A program made the translations under genes and the position numbers. A DNA stretch of 12,907 bases from Deltaproteobacteria bacterium. GTDB taxonomy: Bacteria; Desulfobacterota; Syntrophia; Syntrophales; Smithellaceae. The notes under the pieces were generated by a model. The model ran no database searches. It saw only the letters and a list, made by a program, of their open reading frames with translations, and was not told where the DNA came from. Below, piece after piece: positions 1-7,375 of the stretch. The stretch spans positions 1 through 12,907 of the forward strand of contig SBEK01000124.1 in assembly GCA_009668925.1 (NCBI GenBank). Reading direction: 5' to 3'. Within the stretch, counting starts at the first letter, position 1. Every line of letters begins with the position of its first letter.

Positions 1-618
1 AATCACGACTCCGTCGTCCGTGCGTCTCTCCTTCCCCGGCATAAAAAGATGCAGTGTTTTATCGTAAATATTATAGACTCCCTTGAATCGTTTGCCCATC
101 CCGATCGGCCAGGAAAGGGGGGAACATTCAATCTGCAATTTATCTTCTATATCCGCCAGAAGGTCCAGCGGCGGCAGGCAGTCGCGATCCATTTTATTGA
201 TGAAGGTGATAATGGGCGTATTGCGCAGGCGGCAGACGTCCATCAATTTTTGCGTCTGCGCTTCCACACCTTTGGCGCCATCGATCACCATGAGAGCGCT
301 GTCCACGGCGGTGAGCACCCGATAGGTGTCTTCGGAAAAATCCTGGTGCCCCGGCGTGTCGAGGAGATTGATTTCACAGCCGGCATATTCAAACTTCATG
401 ACGGACGACGTCACGGAGATGCCTCGCTCTTTTTCAATGGACATCCAGTCGGAAAGCGCGTGCTTCGATGCCTTACGGGCTTTTACCGCACCGGCCATTT
501 GAATGGCTCCGCCAAAAAGCAGCAACTTTTCGGTGAGCGTTGTCTTCCCGGCATCGGGATGACTGATGATGCCGAAAGTGCGCCGGCGGTCTATTTCTTT
601 TTGAAGTTGCCTGTTCAA
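1..618 (-). CDS. prfC: Peptide chain release factor 3 (RF3), N-terminal 206 codons; runs off the left edge
   Basis: RF3 is a translational GTPase that removes RF1 or RF2 from the ribosome after peptide release. The reading frame is open from a TTG at 618 down to base 1. Visible GTPase motifs: G1 SHPDAGKT (residues 19-26), the switch region with [12 protein letters not shown]3 DTPGHQDF (from residue 87), and G4 NKMDRD (from residue 141). SHPDAGKT, in place of the GHVDHGKT of IF-2, and the segments [12 protein letters not shown] and [18 protein letters not shown] are typical of RF3 rather than EF-G. I chose the TTG start because a GAGG Shine-Dalgarno lies 5 bases upstream and the resulting N-terminus matches E. 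coli RF3 in length to within one residue. An in-frame ATG at 672 would add 18 residues and has no better support. Domains II and III lie outside the window. It is transcribed away from the nusA operon. Confidence 0.96.
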   Translation of the reverse strand, partial: MNRQLQKEIDRRRTFGIISHPDAGKTTLTEKLLLFGGAIQMAGAVKARKASKHALSDWMSIEKERGISVTSSVMKFEYAGCEINLLDTPGHQDFSEDTYRVLTAVDSALMVIDGAKGVEAQTQKLMDVCRLRNTPIITFINKMDRDCLPPLDLLADIEDKLQIECSPLSWPIGMGKRFKGVYNIYDKTLHLFMPGKERRTDDGVVI

Positions 619-623
619 AATAT

Positions 624-627
624 CCTC
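624..627 (-). promoter_or_regulatory. Ribosome binding site selecting the TTG start of prfC
   Basis: On the minus strand GAGG (part of TGAGGATATTTTG) sits 5 bases ahead of the TTG at 618. It overlaps the stop codon TGA (626-628) of a 61-codon upstream open frame. It is the only good Shine-Dalgarno near the expected RF3 N-terminus and so decides the start. Confidence 0.6.
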
Positions 628-649
628 ATGAGTGAATGATGCGACGCAC

Positions 650-675
650 CGGATGAGTGCCGCTGTGCTCATCCG
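650..675. repeat. 8-bp inverted repeat in the prfC leader
   Basis: CGGATGAG (650-657) is exactly complementary to CTCATCCG (668-675) with a 10-base loop. In a prfC transcript the stem would end about 30 bases before the TTG start, close enough to affect ribosome access. It has no U-tract, so it is not an intrinsic terminator. Confidence 0.55.
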
Positions 676-831
676 TCAGATGTTCTTGAAATGGGTCGTC
701 CTGCCGACCCGCGCGGCGGCCGAAAGACCTTCTTCGGGAGTAACGGTCCATCCATTTCGTTCCGGTTGCAGATGGAGCGGCTAAGCGATTTGATCGCGTA
801 TCTTTTGCCATTCGGGAGTCTTATATAATAA

Positions 832-856
832 AAAAGCGGGCATACGCCCGGCTTTT
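832..856 (-). terminator. Hairpin followed by a U-run on the minus strand (terminator-like)
   Basis: AAAAGC (832-837) pairs with GCTTTT (851-856) and GGGC (838-841) with GCCC (846-849), with an ATAC loop and a single bulged G at 850. Read on the minus strand the stem is followed by six U and more AU, the look of an intrinsic terminator; on the plus strand only four U follow. No minus-strand gene ends here. It lies at or just after the predicted start of the prfC transcript, so it may be a 5-prime hairpin of that message or a block to antisense transcription coming from the tRNA side. Confidence 0.5.
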
Positions 857-861
857 CGATT

Positions 862-890
862 CTCATAACCAATAAATCTTCCGCTGTCAA
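862..890 (-). promoter_or_regulatory. Sigma-70-type promoter candidate for prfC
   Basis: On the minus strand a perfect TTGACA (890-885) is separated by 17 bases from TATGAG (867-862), which matches four of six positions of the -10 consensus. Transcription would start near 855, giving prfC a leader of roughly 235 bases. Only sequence match supports this. Confidence 0.5.
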
Positions 891-943
891 CCGTGAAGAC
901 AAATCTATGCCCGGGGCCTGCCATTGATCTTTCGAAAAATTCC

Positions 944-971
944 TTGACAAATAAGGGATGTTGAATAAAAG
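944..971 (+). promoter_or_regulatory. Promoter candidate for tRNA-Gly and perhaps the rimP-pnp operon
   Basis: TTGACA (944-949) is a perfect -35 box. With a 16-base spacer the -10 candidate is TAAAAG (966-971), four of six matches. Transcription would start around 977-980, just ahead of the tRNA at 985, a usual spacing for a tRNA promoter. I see no comparable promoter between the tRNA and rimP, so this may also serve the operon. Confidence 0.5.
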
Positions 972-984
972 TCACTGGCCATGA

Positions 985-1059
985 GCGGGCGTAATTCAGT
1001 GGTAGAATGTCAGCTTCCCAAGCTGGACGCCGTGGGTTCGAGCCCCATCGCCCGCTCCA
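985..1059 (+). tRNA. tRNA-Gly, anticodon CCC, with encoded CCA
   Basis: A full cloverleaf can be drawn. The acceptor stem GCGGGCG/CGCCCGC has 7 perfect pairs. The D arm is ATTC/GAAT. The anticodon stem TCAGC/GCTGG carries the loop TTCCCAA, with anticodon CCC at 1017-1019. The variable loop is ACGCC. The T arm is GTGGG/CCCAT with loop TTCGAGC. Discriminator U73, expected for bacterial tRNA-Gly, precedes a genomically encoded CCA. It reads GGG codons. It lies directly ahead of rimP, the position held by the initiator tRNA gene metY in E. coli. Confidence 0.96.
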
Positions 1060-1205
1060 TTTTGTTTTTCTGACGGCAGGCCGCTTGGGTGGTAAATAGT
1101 GCTTGCATTGCCTGCCTGTATATGGTAGGTGCATGTCCAACCATCACTGAAAGTAGTCTTTGAAGTGGGCTTTCGCCCACTTTTTTATTTTCTGAAGCGA
1201 TTGAT
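1060..1205 (+). promoter_or_regulatory. Structured leader between tRNA-Gly and rimP (candidate attenuator)
   Basis: Three successive stems can be drawn. GGCAGGC (1075-1081) pairs with GCCTGCC (1110-1116). ATGGTAGG (1122-1129) pairs with CCAACCAT (1137-1144) with one A-A mismatch and a 7-base loop. The third is the terminator hairpin at 1163-1182. There is no credible reading frame. Placing a terminator just before rimP fits the rimP-leader class proposed from premature-terminator surveys; membership would need a covariance-model search. The terminator may instead simply end the tRNA transcript. Confidence 0.5.
1163..1192 (+). terminator. Intrinsic terminator upstream of rimP
   Basis: AAGTGGGC (1163-1170) pairs perfectly with GCCCACTT (1175-1182) around a TTTC loop, followed by TTTTATTTT. 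This is a strong canonical rho-independent terminator, about 100 bases after the tRNA and 23 bases before the rimP start. Since no promoter is evident between it and rimP, expression of the operon probably needs read-through. Confidence 0.85.
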
Positions 1206-1691
1206 ATGTACGATGAGTTGAGAAACAAAATATGGGAACTGGCCGAACCGGTAGCGCTGTCCGAGGGGATGGAACTGATCCATGTCGAATGCCTGAAGAT
1301 GCATACGCGCTGGGTCTTTCGGCTCTTCCTGGACAAGGAAGGCGGCGTCACGCTGGACGACTGCACGACGATCAGTAATCAGCTCGGTGATATTCTGGAT
1401 ATTCACGACTTGTCACGCGGACCCTATACATTGGAAGTATCGTCGCCGGGCCTTGACCGACCTGTTTCACGCGACCAGGACTTTGTCAGGTTCACAGGGG
1501 CCAAGGTGAAAATAAAGACCCATGTTAAGATTGACGGCGTGAAGAATTTTCAAGGCAGACTTGTGGACTTCACGAATGAAGACTGCGGGAAAATTGTCCA
1601 CGTGGAAGTGTCGGGTAAAATTTTCAGGATACCAAGGGACGAAATCGCCAAGGCCAATCTGGTTTCCGACGAAACGGCGATCTCAGAATGA
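1206..1691 (+). CDS. rimP: Ribosome maturation factor RimP
   Basis: RimP assists late assembly of the 30S subunit. The 161-residue product is close to the 150 of E. coli RimP. The N-terminal domain (about 1-85) contains GMELIHVECLKMHTRWVFRLFLDKEGGVTLDDCTTIS and ends in the family signature SSPGLDRPV (residues 79-87). The C-terminal SH3-like domain (about 90-155) includes VKIKTHVKIDGVKNFQGRL. The ATG at 1206 is the only start that gives the full N-terminal domain; its ribosome binding site is weak (GAAGCG). It is the first protein gene of the operon, 61 bases before nusA. rimP-nusA-infB linkage is a standard bacterial arrangement. Confidence 0.96.
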   Translation: MYDELRNKIWELAEPVALSEGMELIHVECLKMHTRWVFRLFLDKEGGVTLDDCTTISNQLGDILDIHDLSRGPYTLEVSSPGLDRPVSRDQDFVRFTGAKVKIKTHVKIDGVKNFQGRLVDFTNEDCGKIVHVEVSGKIFRIPRDEIAKANLVSDETAISE

Positions 1692-1751
1692 AAAACGCCG
1701 ACAGGCTGAAATGGGATACAGCCCGAGATGAGAAAAGGGAGGAATTTGTAA

Positions 1752-3014
1752 ATGTTGCAAGAACTTAAACGTCTGATCGAACAGATGGGTAAGGACAGGG
1801 GTATTGACAAGCAGATCATTACAGAAGCCCTCGAAGCCGCTATGTTGACCGCGGCGCGCAAAAAACTGGGGGCTAATGTGGACATCGAAGCCCATTATAA
1901 TGATGACGCCGGAGAAATTGAAGTGTTTCAATTCAAGACGGTTGTGGATAAAGTGCTCGACCCTGAAACACAGATCTCCAAAGAAGAGGCCAGGAAAACC
2001 CTTGACGAAGGCGCGGAGCCGGGCGACTCCCTGGGCATGAAAATCGAGACCAGTTCTTTTGGCCGCATTGCCGTACAGATGGCCAAGCAGATCATTATCC
2101 AGCGGGTTAAAGACGCCGAACGCGACAATATCTACGATGAATACAAGGACCGCAAGGGTGAACTGATCAACGGGTTTGTCCAGCGCTTTGAAGGCGGCAA
2201 CATTATTGTAAACCTGGGAAGAGCGGAAGGCGTGGTGCCCCCTGCGGAGCAGATTCATCGCGAGACTTACAAACGCGGAGAACGCATCCGGACCTATCTC
2301 TTTGAAGTGAAGAAGAATACAAAAGGTGCACAGATCATTTTGTCCCGCACCCACCCCGCTTTCCTGAAAGCGCTTTTTGAAGTGGAAGTACCCGAGATCT
2401 CCGAAGGTCTCATTGACATCGTCAGTGTTGCCCGCGAGCCGGGCAAGCGCGGGAAAATAGCGGTGAAAGCCAAGGACAAGGACATCGATCCGGTGGGCGC
2501 CTGCGTGGGGATGCGCGGGACGCGTGTGCAAAGCGTCGTGCAGGAGTTGCGCGGCGAAAAAATTGACATTATTCCCTATACGGAAGATGCAGCCAAATAT
2601 GTCTCCAGTGCTTTATCTCCCGCCAAAGTGAATCGCGTTTTCGTCGACGAAGAAAATCGCGCCATGACCGTGATTGTGCCCGATGACCAGCTGTCGCTGG
2701 CCATTGGGAAAAATGGTCAAAACGTTCGTCTCGCGGTTAAACTGACGGGGTGGAAAATTGACGTGAAGAGTGAAACCATGGCCGCAGAGAAGGATGATGA
2801 CGGGCAGAAGGCTTTAACGAAAATCACCGGCATCGGACCGGCGATGGCGGAAAAATTGTTTGCCGAAGGCATCAAGAGTATCGCGATGCTGGCTGCGATG
2901 GAGCCTCAGGTGCTCTCTGAAATTCCCGGTGTAGGTGAAAAATCAAGCCAGGAATGGATTGAAGAAGCGATCAGGATATTGGATGAAGAAACAAGTGATA
3001 CGAAAAAAGCGTAA
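1752..3014 (+). CDS. nusA: Transcription termination/antitermination factor NusA
   Basis: NusA binds RNA polymerase and nascent RNA, promotes pausing, and acts in termination and antitermination. Domains in order over 420 residues: an N-terminal polymerase-binding domain (about 1-125, with FGRIAVQMAKQIIIQ near its end); an S1 domain (about 133-200, GELINGFVQRFEGGNIIVNLGRAEGVVP); KH1 (about 230-280, with GMRG); KH2 (about 300-345, with LAIGKNGQNVRLA); and one helix-hairpin-helix region (about 355-412, ITGIGPAMAEKL and LSEIPGVGEKS). It is shorter than the 495-residue E. coli protein, which has two acidic C-terminal repeats, and longer than the Bacillus form, which has none. GGGAGG at 1737-1742 is the ribosome binding site. 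The gap to infB is only 43 bases; the ylxR and L7Ae-like genes often found there are absent. Confidence 0.98.
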   Translation: MLQELKRLIEQMGKDRGIDKQIITEALEAAMLTAARKKLGANVDIEAHYNDDAGEIEVFQFKTVVDKVLDPETQISKEEARKTLDEGAEPGDSLGMKIETSSFGRIAVQMAKQIIIQRVKDAERDNIYDEYKDRKGELINGFVQRFEGGNIIVNLGRAEGVVPPAEQIHRETYKRGERIRTYLFEVKKNTKGAQIILSRTHPAFLKALFEVEVPEISEGLIDIVSVAREPGKRGKIAVKAKDKDIDPVGACVGMRGTRVQSVVQELRGEKIDIIPYTEDAAKYVSSALSPAKVNRVFVDEENRAMTVIVPDDQLSLAIGKNGQNVRLAVKLTGWKIDVKSETMAAEKDDDGQKALTKITGIGPAMAEKLFAEGIKSIAMLAAMEPQVLSEIPGVGEKSSQEWIEEAIRILDEETSDTKKA

Positions 3015-3057
3015 TTTTTTTCAAGAACCCAATACTTAACGTGAGGGAGTTTCGGGA

Positions 3058-5715
3058 ATGTCGAAAAAGCGAGTTCACGAGTTGGCCAAGGAGCTTGGTC
3101 TGGAGAATAAGGATCTGATTGCTCATCTGGAAAGATTAGGCATCACCGTCAAATCCCATGCCAGTACTCTGGAGGATGGCGAGATCGAGAGAGTCAAAGA
3201 GGACTTGCAGGCCACATCGCCGCGGCAAATTGTGGAAGAAAGAATTAAAACCACGGTCATTCGCCGCCGGGCGGTTCGGACGACGGTTGAGGCCGTACCG
3301 GCTGAAGAAGCCCCCGAAGAGAAAGAAGCGAAACCGGCAGCGGAAAAGGTTGCCCCTCCGGTGCTTCCGCCGAGGGAGCCGGTGTCTGTTGCAGCAGAAA
3401 TACCCGAGGTCAAGAAAGCAAAGGATGAGACCCCACCCCTATCGCCGGTTGCTCCCGGCGCGGAGATCAAAAAAGAAGACGTTCACGTCAAAGCTGAGGT
3501 AAAACCGCCGGCCGCCGAAATCATTTCACCGGCCGCCGAACACGGCACAGTGGCGAAGCCTGCGCAACCGGTGCCGGTGGCTCCTCCGGATAAACCGAAG
3601 CAGCCGCCGATCATTCTCCCGGTCAGACCGCCGATGATGTCCAGGCATAAGATTATCAAGACGGAAGAGAAGAAAGAAAGTCCGACAAAAGCTCCTGCGA
3701 AGCCGGGCGAGCGAATTACTCCGCCGCCGCCGGAGAAAATCATTAAAAGAGAATTCGAAAAACCCAAGAAAAAGGGCAAAGGGCCTGTAGAAGTTTTTAT
3801 TGAAGAGGAAAAGGAAGTTCCGCGCCGCAAAGTCTTAGAAAAGAAAATCGAAAAGAAATTGAAGAAAGTCGATGAAGACCACGACGTGGTATTCAGCAAA
3901 TGGCGCGAAGACAAAAAGGCCGCCCCCATCAAAATGAGGAAAACGGAGATCACGGTGCCCAAGGCCATAAAGCGGCGTATTCGCGTAGGGGAAACGATTA
4001 CCACGGGTGAACTGGCCAAAAGAATGGGCGTCAAAGTTGGCGACGTTATCAACAAATTGATGGGTATGGGCGTCATGGCCACGATCAACCAGTCAATCGA
4101 TTTTGATATTGCTTCGCTCGTTGCGTCGGAATTCAGCTTCCAGGTGGAAAAGGCGGAGTCGGAATATGAGGAAACGCTGCTGAAGCCGGAAACCTCTGAG
4201 AAAAATCTTAAGCCGCGGGCTCCGATTGTCACGATTATGGGCCACGTTGATCACGGGAAGACATCGCTTCTAGATGCGATTCGCCAGACGAATGTCATCG
4301 ACGGGGAGGCCGGCGGTATCACACAGGCGATCGGCGCTTATCACGTGCATATCAACGGCCGCGACATCGTCTTTCTGGATACGCCCGGCCATGAAGCCTT
4401 TACCGCTATGCGGGCGCGCGGCGCCCAGGTCACGGATATCGTGGTCCTTGTGGTAGCGGCCGATGACGGCGTTATGGATCAAACCATTGAAGCCATCAAT
4501 CACTCCAAGATTGCCGGTGTTCCGATCATCGTGGCCATCAATAAAATCGACAAGCCGGGCGCTGATCCCGAAAAAATCAAACAGGCACTCACCGAGCACG
4601 GGCTTTTGTCCGAGCAATGGGGTGGTGAAACGATATTTTCCGAGGTGTCCGCGAAGAAAAAAATCGGCATCGAGGAATTGCTGGAAATGATCCTGCTGCA
4701 AGCGGATGTTCTGGAGCTCAAGGCCGACCCCGATCAGCCCGCACGGGGCATCATCATCGAGGCCAAACTGGATCGCGGCCGCGGCCCGGTGGCCACCGTT
4801 TTGATTCAGCAGGGAACGCTGCGTGAAGGTGACGCATTTGTTTCCAAAACCGAGTTCGGCCGCGTCCGGGCCATGATCGACGATCAGGGGCAGCGTGTGA
4901 AGGAAGCCGGACCCGCCATGCCGGTCGAGGTGATTGGATTTTCCAGCGTGCCTCAAACGGGCGCAGAATTTATTTGCGTCGAGGATGAGAAAAAAGCCCG
5001 GAATATTGCCGAGTATTGGGTCAGGAAGACGAGAGAGAAAGAGCTTTCTGCTTCCTCTAAAATAACGCTGGAACAATTGTATCAAAAGATCAAAGAGGGT
5101 GTGAAGGAACTGAACGTCATCATTAAGGCCGACGTGCAGGGTTCCATCGAAGCGATTTCCGATGCTTTGCACAAGCTTTCCACAGAAGACGTTAAGCTCA
5201 AGGCCATTCACAGCTCCACGGGAGCCATCAGTGAAACGGACGTCATGCTGGCATCGGCATCCGACGCGATCATTATCGGATTTAATGTGCGTCCGGATGC
5301 CCGTGTGAGTGAGCTCGCGGAGCGGGAAGGCGTAGAAATCAAGCTGTACGATATTATATACAACGTCATTGCCGACGTGCGTGCGGCGATGGAAGGCCTT
5401 TTGGAACCGGAATATAAGGAAGTTGTACAAGGGCGTGCCGAAGTCCGCGAACTGTTTAAAGTGCCGAAAGTCGGCGTTATCGCCGGATGCCATGTCACGG
5501 ATGGTAAAATCACGCGGACGGCAAACATCAAACTGGTGCGGGACAGTGTGGTTGTCTTCGACGGCAAAATTTTATCCCTGAAACGTTTTAAAGACGATGC
5601 CCGGGAAGTGCTGGCCGGATTTGACTGCGGCATCGGGATCGAAGGGTATAACGATATCCATGTCGGAGACGTGATCGAGTCGTATATGATGGAGACGCTG
5701 GAAAGAAAACTGTAA
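3058..5715 (+). CDS. infB: Translation initiation factor IF-2
   Basis: IF-2 is the GTPase that brings formyl-Met initiator tRNA to the 30S subunit and promotes subunit joining. The 885 residues are close to the 890 of E. coli. It starts with an IF2N module (about 1-52, [19 protein letters not shown]). A long linker rich in Pro, Ala, Lys and Glu follows (about 60-300). A second IF2N module (about 305-360, [20 protein letters not shown]) precedes the GTPase domain with GHVDHGKT (395-402), DTPGHEAF (from 441) and NKID (495-498). Domain II has [15 protein letters not shown], domain III has [11 protein letters not shown] (near 690), and the C-terminal tRNA-binding domain runs to the end. A GAGGGAG ribosome binding site precedes the ATG. 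The linker looks disordered and highly charged and is expected to vary between relatives. Confidence 0.98.
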   Translation: MSKKRVHELAKELGLENKDLIAHLERLGITVKSHASTLEDGEIERVKEDLQATSPRQIVEERIKTTVIRRRAVRTTVEAVPAEEAPEEKEAKPAAEKVAPPVLPPREPVSVAAEIPEVKKAKDETPPLSPVAPGAEIKKEDVHVKAEVKPPAAEIISPAAEHGTVAKPAQPVPVAPPDKPKQPPIILPVRPPMMSRHKIIKTEEKKESPTKAPAKPGERITPPPPEKIIKREFEKPKKKGKGPVEVFIEEEKEVPRRKVLEKKIEKKLKKVDEDHDVVFSKWREDKKAAPIKMRKTEITVPKAIKRRIRVGETITTGELAKRMGVKVGDVINKLMGMGVMATINQSIDFDIASLVASEFSFQVEKAESEYEETLLKPETSEKNLKPRAPIVTIMGHVDHGKTSLLDAIRQTNVIDGEAGGITQAIGAYHVHINGRDIVFLDTPGHEAFTAMRARGAQVTDIVVLVVAADDGVMDQTIEAINHSKIAGVPIIVAINKIDKPGADPEKIKQALTEHGLLSEQWGGETIFSEVSAKKKIGIEELLEMILLQADVLELKADPDQPARGIIIEAKLDRGRGPVATVLIQQGTLREGDAFVSKTEFGRVRAMIDDQGQRVKEAGPAMPVEVIGFSSVPQTGAEFICVEDEKKARNIAEYWVRKTREKELSASSKITLEQLYQKIKEGVKELNVIIKADVQGSIEAISDALHKLSTEDVKLKAIHSSTGAISETDVMLASASDAIIIGFNVRPDARVSELAEREGVEIKLYDIIYNVIADVRAAMEGLLEPEYKEVVQGRAEVRELFKVPKVGVIAGCHVTDGKITRTANIKLVRDSVVVFDGKILSLKRFKDDAREVLAGFDCGIGIEGYNDIHVGDVIESYMMETLERKL

Positions 5716-5738
5716 GGCGCATCTGCAGAAAGATAAGT

Positions 5739-6077
5739 ATGGTCATCGGTTACGGCATCATTCAATTGCGGATTCCGGAATCCGGTTCTTTGAAGGAAAA
5801 AAGAAGCGTTTTGAATAAGATTTTAAAACGCGCTCAAAATGAATTCAATATTTCCATCGCCCAAGTGGGCGACTTGGATCGACATCAGTACGCGCAGATC
5901 GGGTTTGCGCTGGTGGGCAATGAGTCCCGTTACATCAACGGCAAGGTCGACCATCTTCTCCGCTTTATCGGCGATCTCCATGCGGCGGAAGTATTAAACT
6001 CGAAAATAGAAATTATGGTGGTTTCGGATTTTCTCGAAACGGCCGATTGGGAAGCAGGCAAATACGATGAATTTTAA
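5739..6077 (+). CDS. DUF503 (YlxP-like) protein
   Basis: This small protein of 112 residues belongs to the DUF503/YlxP family, which sits between infB and rbfA in many bacteria. Recognisable family features are the opening MVIGYGIIQLRIPESGSLKEKRSVL, the central FNISIAQVGDLDRHQYAQIGFALVGNES, and the tail. The family is linked by position to ribosome assembly, but its biochemical role is not established to my knowledge. The start lies 23 bases after the infB stop and the end overlaps rbfA by 11 bases, so translation is probably coupled to rbfA. Confidence 0.9.
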   Translation: MVIGYGIIQLRIPESGSLKEKRSVLNKILKRAQNEFNISIAQVGDLDRHQYAQIGFALVGNESRYINGKVDHLLRFIGDLHAAEVLNSKIEIMVVSDFLETADWEAGKYDEF

Positions 6078-6426
6078 ACGGGCGGACAGAGTGGGTGAGC
6101 TGATTATGGCGGAGATGTCCGACATTCTGCTCAAAGTGGTCAAGGATCCCCGCCTGCACAGCGTTACGATTACAGCGGTTAAGGTCACGGACGATTTGCG
6201 CAATGCCAAGATTTATTTTGTTGAACTGGGCAAGGATGAATTAAATGCGGAGATTCAGGAAGGCTTGTCCAAGGCCAAAGGGTTTGTGCGCAGGGAACTG
6301 GGGCATCGTCTGCAGTTGCGGTTTGTGCCGGACATCCATTTTGTGCACGATAAGTCCTTTGGCTACGGCAACCGCATTGAAAAGTTGCTGGCCGAGATTG
6401 CCACACAGGAAGAGAAGCATGATTAA
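6067..6426 (+). CDS. rbfA: 30S ribosome-binding factor RbfA
   Basis: RbfA is a small KH-like protein that binds the immature 30S subunit and aids 16S rRNA 5-prime end maturation and cold adaptation. The 119 residues open with the family pattern FKRADRVGELIMAEMSDIL and contain DPRLHSVTITAVKVTDDLRNAKIYF, then LSKAKGFVRRELGHRLQLRFVPDIHFVHDKS, the conserved C-terminal half. GGAAGCAGG upstream of the ATG is an acceptable ribosome binding site lying inside the end of the DUF503 gene. It overlaps the previous gene by 11 bases and nrnA by 8. Confidence 0.97.
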   Translation: MNFKRADRVGELIMAEMSDILLKVVKDPRLHSVTITAVKVTDDLRNAKIYFVELGKDELNAEIQEGLSKAKGFVRRELGHRLQLRFVPDIHFVHDKSFGYGNRIEKLLAEIATQEEKHD

Positions 6427-7369
6427 AGAAATACTTGCCGCGATCTCTCAGGGGAAGAAATTCCTAATTACCGCCCACGTCCGATTGGATGGAGATGCTT
6501 TGGGCTCGGAGCTGGCTCTGTATTTGATGCTGAAGGACTTGGGCAAGGAGGCTGTCATCTGCAACCAGGATCCGACACCCGCGCATTACCGGTTCCTGCC
6601 CGGGGCCGATCAGATTGTTCACAGTCTGGAACAAGCCGAACATTATGATGTCGGGTTTGTTTTGGATAGTTCCGAATTGGAGCGGGTGGGAAAGATCGCC
6701 GCCGACGTTGCCAGAATTAAGACACTCATTAATATTGATCATCATATCTCCAATGCAGGGTTTTGCCGTCTGAGATTCGTCGACGCGAAGGCCAGTTCCA
6801 CCGGAGAGTTGCTTCACCGCCTGATGCGGAAAATGCATGTGAAGATGACGAAGGAAATCTGCACGAATCTATACGCGGCGATTTTGACCGATACGGGTGG
6901 TTTCCGTTACTCTACCACGCATCAGGAGACCCTGAGGTCGGCGGCCGAGCTCGTCGAAGGCGGAGCGGATCCACAATGGATATCGGAAAATATCTATGAA
7001 AGCGATCCTCCGGCAAAATTGCAGTTGCTGGCCAGAACCCTGGAATCACTGACGCTGGATATGGAAACCAGGACGGCATCGCTTGTGGTGACGCAAAAGG
7101 ATCTCCTCGATACGGGTGCGACGATGGAGCTTACCGATGGCTTCGTCGATATTCCGCGGACGGTCAAAGGGATTAGTATTGCGATGCTTTATACTCAGCT
7201 GGGTGAAAAGCAATTTAAGTTGAGCCTGCGTTCCAAGGGCAAGGTTGACGTGGAAAGAATAGCCAGAAGGTTCGGCGGGGGGGGGCATATCAACGCGTCA
7301 GCCTGCCGGATTGATGGGGATATCGATACGATTAAGGCTCGGGTCCTCGAAGTGGTTATGGAAGGATAG
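6419..7369 (+). CDS. nrnA: DHH/DHHA1 phosphoesterase, NrnA-like oligoribonuclease / pAp phosphatase
   Basis: NrnA-family enzymes degrade 2-5 nt RNA fragments and often dephosphorylate 3-prime-phosphoadenosine 5-prime-phosphate, using a two-metal DHH active site. The 316-residue product has all motifs: DGDALG (24-29), LDSSEL (Asp83), NIDHHISN (DHH at 107-109), TDTGGFRYS, and the C-terminal DHHA1 signature FGGGGHINAS (His290). I start it at the ATG at 6419, which overlaps the end of rbfA by 8 bases and has GGAAGAGAAG just upstream. The same frame is open further upstream but would encode rbfA out of frame. It pairs functionally with pnp in the same operon, finishing RNA decay. The exact substrate preference cannot be read from sequence. 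The glycine motif contains a run of nine G (7277-7285). Confidence 0.94.
   Translation: MIKEILAAISQGKKFLITAHVRLDGDALGSELALYLMLKDLGKEAVICNQDPTPAHYRFLPGADQIVHSLEQAEHYDVGFVLDSSELERVGKIAADVARIKTLINIDHHISNAGFCRLRFVDAKASSTGELLHRLMRKMHVKMTKEICTNLYAAILTDTGGFRYSTTHQETLRSAAELVEGGADPQWISENIYESDPPAKLQLLARTLESLTLDMETRTASLVVTQKDLLDTGATMELTDGFVDIPRTVKGISIAMLYTQLGEKQFKLSLRSKGKVDVERIARRFGGGGHINASACRIDGDIDTIKARVLEVVMEG
7277..7285 (+). repeat. Homopolymer run of nine G inside nrnA
   Basis: Three consecutive GGG glycine codons (residues 287-289) of the DHHA1 GGGGH motif form an uninterrupted G9 tract. Such tracts are prone to replication slippage and sequencing error; the reading frame is intact as given. Confidence 0.9.
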
Positions 7370-7375
7370 GCGTTT

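Larger units (their letters stand above)
619..984. other. Gene-free divergent intergenic region between prfC and tRNA-Gly
   Basis: About 370 bases carry no gene I can support. The stretch contains an inverted repeat close to prfC (650-675), a hairpin with a U-run on the minus strand (832-856), a minus-strand promoter candidate (862-890) and a plus-strand promoter candidate (944-971). A minus-strand 61-codon frame (811 to 626) ends 7 bases before the prfC start, but it is arginine-rich, has no clear ribosome binding site and matches nothing I know. It may be a leader peptide or chance. Confidence 0.6.

Noticed and set aside
49..639. 196-codon plus-strand open frame at the left end
   Set aside because: It is the complement of the RF3 gene, whose GTPase motifs are unmistakable on the minus strand.
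781..1366. Minus-strand open frames across the tRNA (119 and 118 codons), containing strings such as RWGSNPRRPAWEAD and AMGLEPTASSLGS
   Set aside because: These strings are the antisense translation of a tRNA gene, a well-known annotation artefact. The frames have no ribosome binding site and overlap the tRNA and rimP.
1700..1725. Small hairpin GGCTG/CAGCC between rimP and nusA
   Set aside because: Five base pairs with a 10-base loop and no U-tract; expected by chance in GC-balanced sequence.
1683..2531. 282-codon minus-strand open frame opposite nusA
   Set aside because: Shadow of nusA codons; composition is typical of antisense reading and there is no ribosome binding site or family signature.
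4270..5493. 407-codon minus-strand open frame opposite infB
   Set aside because: It is fully antisense to the conserved IF-2 GTPase and C-terminal domains, rich in His and Phe as expected of a mirrored frame, and matches no family I know.
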